Of a stretch of 64,000 nucleotides of DNA, positions 45,485 to 53,527 are shown piece by piece. A program made the translations under genes and the position numbers. This DNA comes from Paenibacillus sp. FSL R5-0341. GTDB taxonomy: Bacteria; Bacillota; Bacilli; Paenibacillales; Paenibacillaceae. The notes under the pieces are model-generated. The model did no database searches. It was not told the origin of the DNA and saw only the letters and a list, made by a program, of their open reading frames with translations. The DNA lies in the NCBI RefSeq assembly GCF_037975235.1, contig NZ_CP150241.1, forward strand, positions 2,418,001 to 2,482,000, given 5' to 3'. Positions within the stretch are counted from its first letter, which is position 1, and each line of letters begins with the position of its first letter.

Positions 45485-46279
45485 ATGAAAGTTTTGTTTA
45501 TTGGTGACATTGTAGGCAACGTGGGACGTAAAGCATTAAAGGAAAATTTACCGTACCTGAAATCGAAATATAAACCGCATGTGGTCATTGTAAATGGTGA
45601 AAATGCGGCAGCAGGTCGCGGAATTACCGGTGCGATCGCTAATGAGTTTTTCAACTGGGGTGTACATGGTATTACACTTGGTAATCATACCTGGGATAAT
45701 AAGGATATTTTTGATTTTATAGATGATGAGCCGCGCATGATTCGTCCAGCGAACTTCCCACCAGGAACACCAGGACGAGGATACACAGTAGTCAAAGGTG
45801 AGGGCAAAGAGCTAGCCATTGTCAATCTGCAAGGAAGAACGTTCCTGCCTGCTCTGGATTGTCCATTCCGTGTGGCTGATGAGATTGTAGATGAGCTACG
45901 CCAGGATTATAAATGTATTCTGGTGGATATGCATGCCGAAGCGACGTCAGAGAAGATTGCCATGGGATGGCATCTGGATGGACGTGCGTCATTCGTTGTA
46001 GGGACACATACGCATGTACAGAGTAACGATGATCGGATTTTGCCTGGAGGAACGGCTTACTTGACGGATGCGGGCATGGTAGGGCCGCGTGACGGCATAT
46101 TGGGCATGGAGCGTGAGGCCGTGCTGCGCAAGTTCTACACCCAGCTGCCCGTACGTTTCGTTGTGGATGATGGCAAATGGCATTTCCATGGTGTCTTAGT
46201 AGAAATTGATGAAGCTACAGGGGCGGCAACACGCATCGAAAAAATTCGTCTGATGGAGGACGAGTGGCGCATGGAATAG
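45485..46279 (+). CDS. ymdB: YmdB metallophosphodiesterase
   Basis: 264-residue calcineurin-like phosphodiesterase of the YmdB family, shown to act on 2',3'-cyclic nucleotides and to control the motility/biofilm switch in B. subtilis. Metal ligands are visible: FIGDIVGNVGR at the start, NGENAAAGRG near 38, GNHTWDN near 67 and GTHTHVQS near 175. ATG 45485 follows GAGGAGG. It is 164 bases after rny with a hairpin between, as in the conserved rny-ymdB pair. Confidence 0.96.
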   Translation: MKVLFIGDIVGNVGRKALKENLPYLKSKYKPHVVIVNGENAAAGRGITGAIANEFFNWGVHGITLGNHTWDNKDIFDFIDDEPRMIRPANFPPGTPGRGYTVVKGEGKELAIVNLQGRTFLPALDCPFRVADEIVDELRQDYKCILVDMHAEATSEKIAMGWHLDGRASFVVGTHTHVQSNDDRILPGGTAYLTDAGMVGPRDGILGMEREAVLRKFYTQLPVRFVVDDGKWHFHGVLVEIDEATGAATRIEKIRLMEDEWRME

Positions 46280-46317
46280 GGGTATTGCCCCATTTTGCAG
46301 GGAAACCCGTCTAAAAA

Positions 46318-46344
46318 GAAGGAATTTTTTTGCCTCCCGCGAAT
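46318..46344 (+). promoter_or_regulatory. Candidate sigma-H promoter of spoVS
   Basis: GAAGGAATT (46318-46326) matches the sigma-H -35 RWAGGAWWT completely, and CGAAT (46340-46344) matches the -10 HGAAT; spacer 13. spoVS of B. subtilis is sigma-H dependent. Confidence 0.75.
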
Positions 46345-46396
46345 AACATCTAGTAAGTGGAAACAAACTTTCAACATTCCCAGGGAGGTACTTACC

Positions 46397-46657
46397 ATGG
46401 ATGTATTAAAAGTTTCAGCAAAGTCCAATCCTAATTCTGTAGCCGGCGCTCTTGCAGGGGTTCTTCGTGAACGTGGAAATGCTGAACTGCAGGCAATTGG
46501 AGCGGGAGCACTGAACCAAGCCATTAAAGCGGTAGCGATAGCCCGGGGATTTGTAGCACCAAGCGGAGTTGACCTGATTTGTATTCCAGCTTTTACAGAC
46601 ATTGTGATCGACGGCGAGGACCGAACGGCCATTAAGCTGATTGTGGAGCCCAGATAA
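46397..46657 (+). CDS. spoVS: Stage V sporulation protein S
   Basis: 86-residue Alba-fold protein, highly conserved in spore formers: MDVLKVSAKSNPNSVAGAL, then LRERGNAELQAIGAGALNQA and IKAVAIARGFVAPSG. Required for passage from stage II and V of sporulation in B. subtilis; its molecular role is not settled. ATG 46397 follows GGGAGG. It follows ymdB as in B. subtilis and has its own sigma-H-like promoter and terminator. Confidence 0.98.
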   Translation: MDVLKVSAKSNPNSVAGALAGVLRERGNAELQAIGAGALNQAIKAVAIARGFVAPSGVDLICIPAFTDIVIDGEDRTAIKLIVEPR

Positions 46658-46675
46658 TACATGCAGTATGCATTG

Positions 46676-46705
46676 AACCTGTTTACGATGTAGACAGGTT
46701 TTTTT
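46676..46705 (+). terminator. Terminator after spoVS
   Basis: AACCTGTTT pairs with AGACAGGTT (one G-T) and is followed by five to seven T. Confidence 0.88.
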
Positions 46706-46742
46706 GCGTTTTTCTGCAACAAAATATGGAGGAGGGTTTAAG

Positions 46743-47732
46743 ATGTCCATGTCTGATCGGCGTGTAGCTGATTTTCACTGTGATGCACTGAGCAAAATAT
46801 TGATGCAGCCAGCTCTTTCGTTCGAAGATTCTCCACAACTGGATGTAAATTTGAAACGCTTGAAAGAGGGTAAAGTCGGATTACAGGCATTCGCCATCTA
46901 TTTACCTGAAGTACTAGGCAGAGGCAAGTTTGAACATGTGATGGGGCAGTTGGAGATCTATCGTAAGCGCGTAGAAAGGAGTCAGGAGCGACTTGGCGGC
47001 ACACAGACGTTGTTATGGCGCGAACAGGTGGCTCAGGTGGGGCAAACAGAGGATCCGTGGGGATTAATCACACTGGAGGGCGTGGACGGTCTGGAGGGCA
47101 ACCTGTTCTATCTGGAGTTATGTTATCAGATGGGTGTTCGAATCATTGGACTTACGTGGAATTATGCCAATTGGGCGGCTGACGGAGTAATGGAGAAGCG
47201 TGGAGCAGGTCTGACCGAGAAGGGGAAGGAACTGGTACGCCGGTGTAATGAAATCGGGATGCTGTTAGATGTGTCACATCTAACGGAGAAAGGGTTCTGG
47301 GAACTGACTGACTTGAGCAAGCGTCCTTTTATCGCCTCCCACTCCAACAGCTATAGCGTATGTCCCCATGTGCGTAATCTGAAAGATGATCAGATTCAGG
47401 CCATCATTGCCCGCGAAGGGCGGATCGGACTGACGTTTGTCCCTTGGTTTGTTAAGCAGGAGGGTGACGTACGTATAGAAGACTTGTTACCTCATATCGA
47501 GCAGATTTGTTCTCTGGGTGGGCAGCATCATCTGATGATGGGCTCCGATTTTGATGGGATTTCAACATATATTCAGAGACTTGAACACTCAGGACACTAT
47601 CCAAGAGTGACGGAGATCCTGCTCAAGCATTATGATGAACATTTGGTGCGTGGCTGGTTGTGGGGGAATGCGACGAGTTATCTGGGGGAACACTTGCCAG
47701 AGAATAATCTGAAAATGAAGGGGCTTCCGTGA
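46743..47732 (+). CDS. M19 family membrane-type dipeptidase
   Basis: Zinc dipeptidase of the renal-dipeptidase family, 329 residues, without a signal peptide or membrane anchor. Visible metal-site segments are VADFHCDAL near residue 9 (HxD), ITLEGVDGLEGN near 111 (Glu ligand), LLDVSHLTEKGF near 178, FIASHSNSYSVCPHVRNL near 198 and MMGSDFDGIS near 266. ATG 46743 stands behind GGAGGAGGG. Such enzymes cleave L,D- or L,L-dipeptides; the substrate here is unknown. It lies between spoVS and pduL, with no operon partner evident. Confidence 0.93.
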   Translation: MSMSDRRVADFHCDALSKILMQPALSFEDSPQLDVNLKRLKEGKVGLQAFAIYLPEVLGRGKFEHVMGQLEIYRKRVERSQERLGGTQTLLWREQVAQVGQTEDPWGLITLEGVDGLEGNLFYLELCYQMGVRIIGLTWNYANWAADGVMEKRGAGLTEKGKELVRRCNEIGMLLDVSHLTEKGFWELTDLSKRPFIASHSNSYSVCPHVRNLKDDQIQAIIAREGRIGLTFVPWFVKQEGDVRIEDLLPHIEQICSLGGQHHLMMGSDFDGISTYIQRLEHSGHYPRVTEILLKHYDEHLVRGWLWGNATSYLGEHLPENNLKMKGLP

Positions 47733-47846
47733 AATAGTGAAGTGGGCTCTGGGACCGACCCAATGGGTGGAATGAAGCTCGTTTTCCAAATAAAGGCGGG
47801 AAATGATGGTGAAATATGTGTATTTCATGAATTTTCACCAGTTCGT

Positions 47847-47875
47847 TTTCATTTCACTCCAAAAAGGGGTATAAT
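47847..47875 (+). promoter_or_regulatory. Probable sigma-A promoter of pduL
   Basis: TATAAT at 47870-47875 with a poor -35 (TTTCAT at 47847-47852, 17 bases). Confidence 0.5.
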
Positions 47876-47935
47876 ACCATTGGATTGTTAAGAGCCTGAG
47901 TACAGGCCATAGATAAACAAGGAGTGAAATTTACG

Positions 47936-48508
47936 ATGAGTAAAACAGTACCTGTGGGCGTATCTGCCCGTCACATTCATGTATCCCAAGAGCACGTTGA
48001 AATTTTGTTTGGTAAAGGTTATGAACTGACTGAATTTAAAGCTCTGTCTCAGCCTGGCCAATACGCTGCTAACGAAACTGTAGCGGTAATTGGTTCGAAA
48101 GGACAGTTTGATAAAGTGCGTATCCTTGGACCTGTTCGTCCTGAAACGCAACTGGAGATCTCCATGACAGATTCATTTGCCATTGGTGTTAAAGCACCTG
48201 TACGCGAGTCCGGAAGCATTGAAGGCACACCGGGAATCACGATCAAAGGTCCTGCTGGCGAAGTAACAATTGATAAAGGTGTTATCGTTGCTGCTCGTCA
48301 CATTCACTTCCATACTTCGGATGCTGCTAAATGGGGTATCCAGGACAAACAATTGCTGAAAGTTCGCTTGAGTGGAGATCGTGGTCTGGTACTGGAAAAT
48401 GTACTGGCTCGTGTATCCGATTCTTTCGCACTGGACATGCATATTGATACAGATGAAGCTAACGCTGCTGGCGCTCGTAATGGCGACACTGCTGAAATCA
48501 TCGACTAA
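47936..48508 (+). CDS. pduL: Phosphate acyltransferase, PduL type
   Basis: 190-residue PduL-family phosphotransacylase, which moves an acyl group between CoA and phosphate. The two half-barrels each carry the His motif: GVSARHIHVSQEHVEILFG near residue 8 and VAARHIHFHTSDAAKWG near 118; both give metal-binding HIH. ATG 47936 is 11 bases after AAGGAG; GTG 47924 overlaps that site. No microcompartment shell or propanediol genes are nearby and the N-terminal encapsulation peptide is missing, so it probably works free in the cytosol, perhaps as an acetate-forming phosphotransacetylase. Confidence 0.93.
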   Translation: MSKTVPVGVSARHIHVSQEHVEILFGKGYELTEFKALSQPGQYAANETVAVIGSKGQFDKVRILGPVRPETQLEISMTDSFAIGVKAPVRESGSIEGTPGITIKGPAGEVTIDKGVIVAARHIHFHTSDAAKWGIQDKQLLKVRLSGDRGLVLENVLARVSDSFALDMHIDTDEANAAGARNGDTAEIID

Positions 48509-48558
48509 TAAACATGAACAGCCTTCAGCCACGAATTACGCGGTCTGAATAACGTATA

Positions 48559-48620
48559 AACCTGAGCACAGCCAACAGGGGCCGGTTAATTCCAGCCCTG
48601 ATGGCAAGGCTCAGGTTTTT
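48559..48620 (+). terminator. Terminator after pduL
   Basis: AACCTGAGC pairs perfectly with GCTCAGGTT across a 42-base branch that itself folds (CAGGG/CCCTG), then a T run. Confidence 0.85.
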
Positions 48621-48708
48621 GTGTTTTCTGAACGTTCTTCTGAGCATGGCATGTTTCGGATTAGACGAAGGGACATGCGGTTTGGATGTGGAACTACAGC
48701 CCAATTCA

Positions 48709-48717
48709 TGCTATAAT
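48709..48717 (+). promoter_or_regulatory. Extended -10 promoter of miaB
   Basis: TGCTATAAT with no good -35. It would start transcription about 95 bases before miaB. Confidence 0.5.
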
Positions 48718-48820
48718 TTGCTGTAATGCTCTTTTGCTGTTCCAAGCAAGAACTTCATGTGGAACAGGGATGAATGAACGAATTTTTATTAATAGAGGCT
48801 GTAAGGAGTGACCGAAGGAA

Positions 48821-50377
48821 ATGGCTAAAGACTCAAAAAAGGATTACTCCCAATATTTTGATTTCTCCGATGCCAAAGTAATTTCGCAAGATGAATTCAG
48901 CAAAAAGATAAGAATCCGGGGCCGTGAGATTAACATCAAATCGGAACCCAATCATCGTCAGGAGAAACAGCGGGGCAAGGAAGACGTCCAGGTGCTTTAC
49001 GAAAATGCCGTTCCCGATGAACTGAAAAACATAGGGAAAGGCAAACATTATATTGTATATACGTATGGTTGTCAGATGAACGAGCATGACTCGGAGACCA
49101 TCAAAGGTCTGCTTGAGTCTATGGGATATCAGGCCACAGAAGATCGCAAAGAGGCTGATATTATTCTGCTCAATACGTGTGCTATACGGGAAAATGCGGA
49201 AGATAAGGTGTTTGGTGAGCTTGGTCACCTGAAAACGCTAAAACTCGAACGTCCGGGATTGTTACTTGGCGTGTGCGGGTGTATGTCCCAGGAGGAAGGC
49301 GTCGTCAACCGGATCATGCAGAAGCATGGATTTGTGGATATGATCTTCGGTACACATAATGTGCACCGGTTGCCACATCTGATCCAGGAAGCGCTGTTCA
49401 GCAAAGAAATGGTTGTTGAGGTATGGTCCAAGGAAGGCGACATCATTGAGAACCTGCCGAAGAAACGGGAAGGTATGCGCGGCTGGGTGAACATCATGTA
49501 TGGCTGCGACAAGTTCTGTACATATTGCATCGTTCCGTTCACACGGGGCAAAGAACGCAGCCGTCGTCCGGAAGATGTCATTGCCGAAGTACGGGATTTG
49601 GCACGCCAGGGCTTTAAAGAAATCACCCTGCTTGGTCAAAATGTGAATGCGTACGGCAAAGACTTCACCGACCTGAACTACAGCTTTGGCGACTTGATGG
49701 ATGCCATCCGACAAATTGATATTCCGCGTGTACGCTTTACAACCAGTCACCCACGTGACTTTGATGATCGCTTGATTGAAGTGCTAGCCAAGGGCGGAAA
49801 CCTGGTGGAGCATATCCACCTTCCGGTGCAGTCTGGCAGTTCGGAAGTACTCAAGCGTATGAGCCGCAAGTATAGCCGGGAACACTATCTGAACCTGGCT
49901 GGCAAAATTAAAACGGCCATTCCGGAAGTTGTGTTGACAACGGACATTATTGTTGGTTTTCCTGGGGAAACGGAAGAACAATTTGAAGATACACTTTCCC
50001 TTGTCCGTGAAGTAGGGTATGATTTTGCCTATACCTTCATCTATTCCCCGCGTGAAGGTACGCCTGCTGCGGTGATGGAGGATAACGTACCGATGGAAGT
50101 GAAGAAGGAACGTTTGAAACGTTTGAATGAAACCATCAACGAATACAGCCACCGAAGCAATGAAGAGCAACGCGGCAAAATCGTTGAAGTGCTCGTTGAA
50201 GGCGAGAGCAAACGGAATTCCGAAGTTCTGGCAGGACGTACGCGCAGCAACAAGCTTGTGCATTTTGAAGGACCCAAAGAATTGATCGGTACTTTCGTAC
50301 AAGTGGAAATCACCGATCCGATGACTTTTTATATTCGTGGCAACCTGCTCTCCGAGCCGGTAGCTGCCAATCAGTAA
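48821..50377 (+). CDS. miaB: tRNA-2-methylthio-N6-dimethylallyladenosine synthase MiaB
   Basis: Radical-SAM methylthiotransferase acting on A37 of tRNAs. It has 518 residues. A charged N-terminal extension of about 70 residues precedes the UPF0004 domain with [13 protein letters not shown] near 75 and cluster Cys residues in NTCAIREN and GVCGCMSQ. The radical-SAM motif [15 protein letters not shown] lies near 225 and a TRAM domain at the end. ATG 48821 lies behind AAGGAGTGACCGAAGGAA. It is followed by ricA, as ymcB-ymcA in B. subtilis, but with the palindromic element in between. Confidence 0.97.
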   Translation: MAKDSKKDYSQYFDFSDAKVISQDEFSKKIRIRGREINIKSEPNHRQEKQRGKEDVQVLYENAVPDELKNIGKGKHYIVYTYGCQMNEHDSETIKGLLESMGYQATEDRKEADIILLNTCAIRENAEDKVFGELGHLKTLKLERPGLLLGVCGCMSQEEGVVNRIMQKHGFVDMIFGTHNVHRLPHLIQEALFSKEMVVEVWSKEGDIIENLPKKREGMRGWVNIMYGCDKFCTYCIVPFTRGKERSRRPEDVIAEVRDLARQGFKEITLLGQNVNAYGKDFTDLNYSFGDLMDAIRQIDIPRVRFTTSHPRDFDDRLIEVLAKGGNLVEHIHLPVQSGSSEVLKRMSRKYSREHYLNLAGKIKTAIPEVVLTTDIIVGFPGETEEQFEDTLSLVREVGYDFAYTFIYSPREGTPAAVMEDNVPMEVKKERLKRLNETINEYSHRSNEEQRGKIVEVLVEGESKRNSEVLAGRTRSNKLVHFEGPKELIGTFVQVEITDPMTFYIRGNLLSEPVAANQ

Positions 50378-50462
50378 TTAGTAATACACACACCAATAAG
50401 ATGAATGATTTTTGCACTTAGCGGGGTTACGCCGAGCGTAGCGAAGGTGACGGAATCGATTC

Positions 50463-50572
50463 TGTAGAAGCGAAGCGTTCGCCTTTGTCTCCGAATTTTA
50501 ACCTTGAACAATCTCAATCGAAAAAATTCGGAGACAACAGCGATCAAAAGAACGATCCGACACCGTAGCGGT
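50463..50572 (+). repeat. Dispersed palindromic intergenic element, copy 2
   Basis: Lies in the 268-base gap between miaB and ricA. Arms TGTCTCCGAATTTT (50486-50499) and its complement (50521-50536), with the same flanks as copy 1 (GAAGCGAAGCGTTCGCC left, AACAGCGATC right). The loop sequence differs fully from copy 1. Further upstream GCGTAGCG and GAAGCGAAGCG form short direct repeats that may belong to the element. Confidence 0.75.
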
Positions 50573-50645
50573 CACTGAGCAGTCAACTGAGCTAGGGCAA
50601 CATGAATATTCATCTTATATCATCTCATAGAATGGAGCGATTTCA

Positions 50646-51095
50646 GTGGCGCAGGAAGAAGTGCAGTACAACCATTATGGAATGCCTACCTACGATACGC
50701 GCAATCTGGTCATACGCGACGACATTATGGGAAAAGCCAAAGAATTGGCTGATATGCTCGGAACGAGTGAGGAAGTTAGACAGTTTCAACAGGCTGAAAC
50801 CAAAATTCGTGATCATGAGCGCATCCAGCAGTTGATTGCAACCATCAAGAAGAAACAAAAAGAGATCGTTGCTTTTGAAAGCTTCAAAAATGTGGAGATG
50901 GTCAGCAAAATTGAACAGGAAATTGAAGATCTGCAAGGCGAACTGGACAGCATTCCATTGGTTACGGAATTCCAGCAAAGCCAGAGCGATATCAACTACT
51001 TGCTTCAGCTGGTGATCTCTGTAATCCGGGATACGGTTTCTGAAAAAGTAAACGTGGAGGCTGGAACGGATTCACCTCCGACCAGTTGTGGTTAA
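50646..51095 (+). CDS. ricA: RicA (YmcA), YlbF-family regulator of RNA maturation
   Basis: 149-residue, mostly helical protein of the YlbF/YmcA family. In B. subtilis RicA forms the RicAFT complex with RicF and RicT, carries Fe-S clusters, and stimulates RNase Y and entry to biofilm and sporulation. Visible features: NLVIRDDIMGKAKELADML, a charged coiled coil (IKKKQKEIVAFESFKNVEM) and a single Cys close to the C-terminus (PPTSCG). GTG 50646 starts the protein; ribosome site GGAGCG. Adjacent to miaB as in B. subtilis. ricF and ricT are not in the window, while rny is. Confidence 0.92.
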   Translation: MAQEEVQYNHYGMPTYDTRNLVIRDDIMGKAKELADMLGTSEEVRQFQQAETKIRDHERIQQLIATIKKKQKEIVAFESFKNVEMVSKIEQEIEDLQGELDSIPLVTEFQQSQSDINYLLQLVISVIRDTVSEKVNVEAGTDSPPTSCG

Positions 51096-51105
51096 ATGAC
51101 GGAAG

Positions 51106-51132
51106 GGTGCGGACGCTGTCCGCGCCTTTTTT
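51106..51132 (+). terminator. Terminator after ricA
   Basis: GGTGCGGAC and GTCCGCGCC form a 9-bp stem around GCT, then six T. Confidence 0.93.
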
Positions 51133-51269
51133 GATGATTATAGAATTATAAGTTTTCAGCGTAGCTGAAGGATTCGATAATCGCAAGAAAAGCAACTGCT
51201 AAAGCACGAATGTGGCATCATCGATAAGGCTTCGATCAGAAGCATTTCTTACATTGCATAACTGTTAAG

Positions 51270-51337
51270 GTGGAGTGGCTATCGCCAAGTACTCGGAATA
51301 TAATTCCTAGCAAAGCTCCACACTGTGGGGTTATTTT
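51270..51337 (+). promoter_or_regulatory. Possible RNA switch before the thioesterase gene
   Basis: CTCCAC (51316-51321) can pair upstream with GTGGAG (51270-51275), enclosing GGC-TATC-GCC. Alternatively it can pair downstream with GTGGGG (51325-51330) to give a hairpin followed by TTATTTT. The two folds exclude each other, as in attenuators. No known riboswitch class recognised. This is the only notable feature in the 327-base gap apart from the ricA terminator. Confidence 0.45.
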
Positions 51338-51422
51338 GTGTGGCGCAGCTGATTTTTAATGATAAAGGCACATGACATCAAGAGAGCTTGATACGTACAG
51401 TGCAATAAAGGAGAAATGAATA

Positions 51423-51827
51423 ATGAGTATTTTGGACAAAATGGTGGAAGACGGAGACGGACGATTTTGGGGATTTCTCGGCTGTCGTTATATTAAAGGA
51501 GACGGCAAAGAAGTACAGATCGCGTTGACAGCAGGCGAACATCATACCAACTCCATGGGGATTATTCATGGGGGTGTATTGACTTCACTGATGGATCAGG
51601 CGATGGGGATGGTTGCAACAGCAGCAATGGAAGTGGACGGCTGTGTGACAACGAATCTGAACGTACATTTTCTCGCACCAATGAAACAAGGGGAATTAAC
51701 GGTGACAGCTACAGTTCTGCATCAGGCTGGACGCAGTGTTACAACTCAATCGGAGGTTCGTGATGCATCGGGCACGTTGGGATGCATGGCTACGGCGACA
51801 TTCCGTATAGCACGTCCAAGAACGTAA
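51423..51827 (+). CDS. Hotdog-fold thioesterase (PaaI/YigI-like)
   Basis: 134-residue acyl-CoA thioesterase of the PaaI-type 4HBT family. The characteristic NSMGIIHGGVLTSLMDQAMG (Asn, His-Gly-Gly and catalytic Asp/Glu helix) spans about residues 43-62, with NVHFLAPMKQGELTVTATV later. ATG 51423 follows AAAGGAGAA. It stands alone after a gap that may hold an attenuator. The acyl-CoA substrate cannot be told from sequence. Confidence 0.9.
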   Translation: MSILDKMVEDGDGRFWGFLGCRYIKGDGKEVQIALTAGEHHTNSMGIIHGGVLTSLMDQAMGMVATAAMEVDGCVTTNLNVHFLAPMKQGELTVTATVLHQAGRSVTTQSEVRDASGTLGCMATATFRIARPRT

Positions 51828-51843
51828 CGTAGGAATCCCGCAG

Positions 51844-51871
51844 TTGACAAAAAATATTATTATGTCATAAT
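51844..51871 (+). promoter_or_regulatory. Promoter with overlapping palindrome, NAD salvage cluster
   Basis: TTGACA (51844-51849) and CATAAT (51866-51871), 16 bases apart. ATTATG-T-CATAAT (51859-51871) is a perfect 13-base palindrome that covers the -10, a typical place for a repressor operator. The first gene downstream encodes a Nudix-winged-helix protein that could be the regulator. Confidence 0.6.
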
Positions 51872-51905
51872 GAAATTATCAAAATGAAAATAGTCGGTGG
51901 TGCCC

Positions 51906-52709
51906 ATGAGCGAAAACTACGAACACTTCAATGCAGAGAGCGACGAACAGGCAGCACGTGCCTATAGTTCCAAGAAATATCGTACACCCGATGGTGTTCC
52001 TGCGGATATCGTTATGTTCACCTTGACCAAGCGGGAGCGCAAGACGGTGACGAAGACACTTCCTATACGGGAACTGAAAGTGATGCTGATCAAGCGCAAA
52101 GGCTGGCCTTTTGCTGGTAGATGGGCGTTACCGGGTGGATTCTGTCAGGAGAACGAGTCCATCTACGGTGCAGCTAAGCGTGAATTGATGGAAGAGACAG
52201 GTGTGGACGGTGGACATCTGGAGTACTTGAATGTATACAGTCAGCCGGGTCGTGACCCGAGGGGCTGGATCATCTCTCATGCATTTTTCGCACTGGTGGA
52301 AGAATGGATGCTGGATCAACGCCAAGCGGCAGATGATGCTGAGGATGTTGGGTTGTTCACGATTCAGGAGGCGCTACAAGAACTGGAGCTGGCCTTTGAT
52401 CACAGAACAATCATCGAAGATGCTTATCGACGTATTCAACAGCAGATGCTGGAAACGACGATTGCTCGTCAGTTCCTGCCACGTGATTTTACATTAAGTG
52501 AATTATATCAGGTTATTCAAAGTGTAGTACCGGATTTTGAAGAACCAAACTTCATTCGCAAGATTACGTCTACCCGCAGTCGCAAAGGCATTGTGGAAGA
52601 AGTACGGGATGAAGAAGGTAACCTGGTGAGTTCCAACCAGTACTCACAGCGTCCGGCGCAGCTATATCGTTTTACAGAACTCGTACCACGCCTATCCATC
52701 TATACGTAA
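51906..52709 (+). CDS. Nudix hydrolase with C-terminal winged helix (NrtR-like)
   Basis: 267 residues. The Nudix domain at about 35-165 has a complete Nudix box: GFCQENESIYGAAKRELMEE followed by TGV, so metal and catalytic Glu residues are present. The C-terminal part (FTLSELYQVIQSVVPDFEEP near 197, then NFIRKI) fits the winged helix of NrtR, which represses NAD genes and senses ADP-ribose. Next come pncA and pncB, the usual NrtR targets. ATG 51906 follows GGTGG. It may be a regulator, an ADP-ribose pyrophosphatase, or both; many true NrtR proteins have a degenerate Nudix box, so the intact box is notable. Confidence 0.85.
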   Translation: MSENYEHFNAESDEQAARAYSSKKYRTPDGVPADIVMFTLTKRERKTVTKTLPIRELKVMLIKRKGWPFAGRWALPGGFCQENESIYGAAKRELMEETGVDGGHLEYLNVYSQPGRDPRGWIISHAFFALVEEWMLDQRQAADDAEDVGLFTIQEALQELELAFDHRTIIEDAYRRIQQQMLETTIARQFLPRDFTLSELYQVIQSVVPDFEEPNFIRKITSTRSRKGIVEEVRDEEGNLVSSNQYSQRPAQLYRFTELVPRLSIYT

Positions 52710-52775
52710 TAATGTGTAGGTGTGTCAATCTGATTGAATCAGGATCAACCATTTCTGAGCAAGGGAGTGTTGATG

Positions 52776-53333
52776 ATGAAAGCACTGATTGTCATTGATT
52801 TCACGAAGGATTTTGTGACAGGTTCTTTGCCTGTAGGTCAGCCAGCAGTAGAGATCGACGAGACGATTGCAGCTGTAACCGAGGCCTATTGTAAGAACAA
52901 ACATGAGGTAATCATGGCTGTGGATCTACACGAAGAGAATGATCCGTATCATCCGGAGACTGCGCTTTTCCCACCTCATAACATCCGAAATACAGAGGGA
53001 AGACAGCTCTACGGTCGTCTTGCCCAAGTGATGGAGGAACGAAAAACCGATATTCGGTGGATGGATAAGACGAGATACAGCGCATTCTGTGGGACAGATT
53101 TGGAACTCAGACTGCGTGCACGTGGCATTACAGATATTGCACTCATTGGGGTATGTACAGATATTTGTGTATTGCATACGGCAGTGGATGCTTACAATAA
53201 AGGTTTTCATATTACGGTATATGAAGATGCTGTTGCCAGCTTCAATCCGACAGGACATGAGTGGGCACTTGAACATTTTCGTTCCAGCCTAGGTGCTTCG
53301 GTGGTTAAGGCAAGCGAGACGGTCCTGGCGTGA
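52776..53333 (+). CDS. pncA: Nicotinamidase
   Basis: Deamidates nicotinamide to nicotinate, the first step of NAD salvage. The 185-residue isochorismatase-fold protein has the triad: Asp in IVIDFTKDF near residue 8, Lys in MDKTRYSAF near 97, and Cys in LIGVCTDICVLHTA near 130. The metal-binding DLHEENDPYHPE segment is near 50. ATG 52776 is eight bases after AAGGGAG; ATG 52773 is equally possible by one codon. It lies between the Nudix regulator-like gene and pncB. Confidence 0.95.
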   Translation: MKALIVIDFTKDFVTGSLPVGQPAVEIDETIAAVTEAYCKNKHEVIMAVDLHEENDPYHPETALFPPHNIRNTEGRQLYGRLAQVMEERKTDIRWMDKTRYSAFCGTDLELRLRARGITDIALIGVCTDICVLHTAVDAYNKGFHITVYEDAVASFNPTGHEWALEHFRSSLGASVVKASETVLA

Positions 53334-53527
53334 TTTAATCCATAATCATGTCTGGTTGACCTAATGTTAGGAACCGGATGAATGTGGTGAATGATGTATA
53401 GAATTGTACGGGAGACTTGTTTGTGAATACGGATGAACAGAATCATGAAGAATAAGTCTCCATATGTTAACCCGTGTTCACAGGTTAAATCTGCGAGCAC
53501 GAGCGGAAGTCAGAGAGGATGAGACAA

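Noticed and set aside
47936-48508. Bacterial microcompartment locus suggested by PduL
   Set aside because: No shell proteins, aldehyde dehydrogenase or diol dehydratase genes in the neighbourhood.
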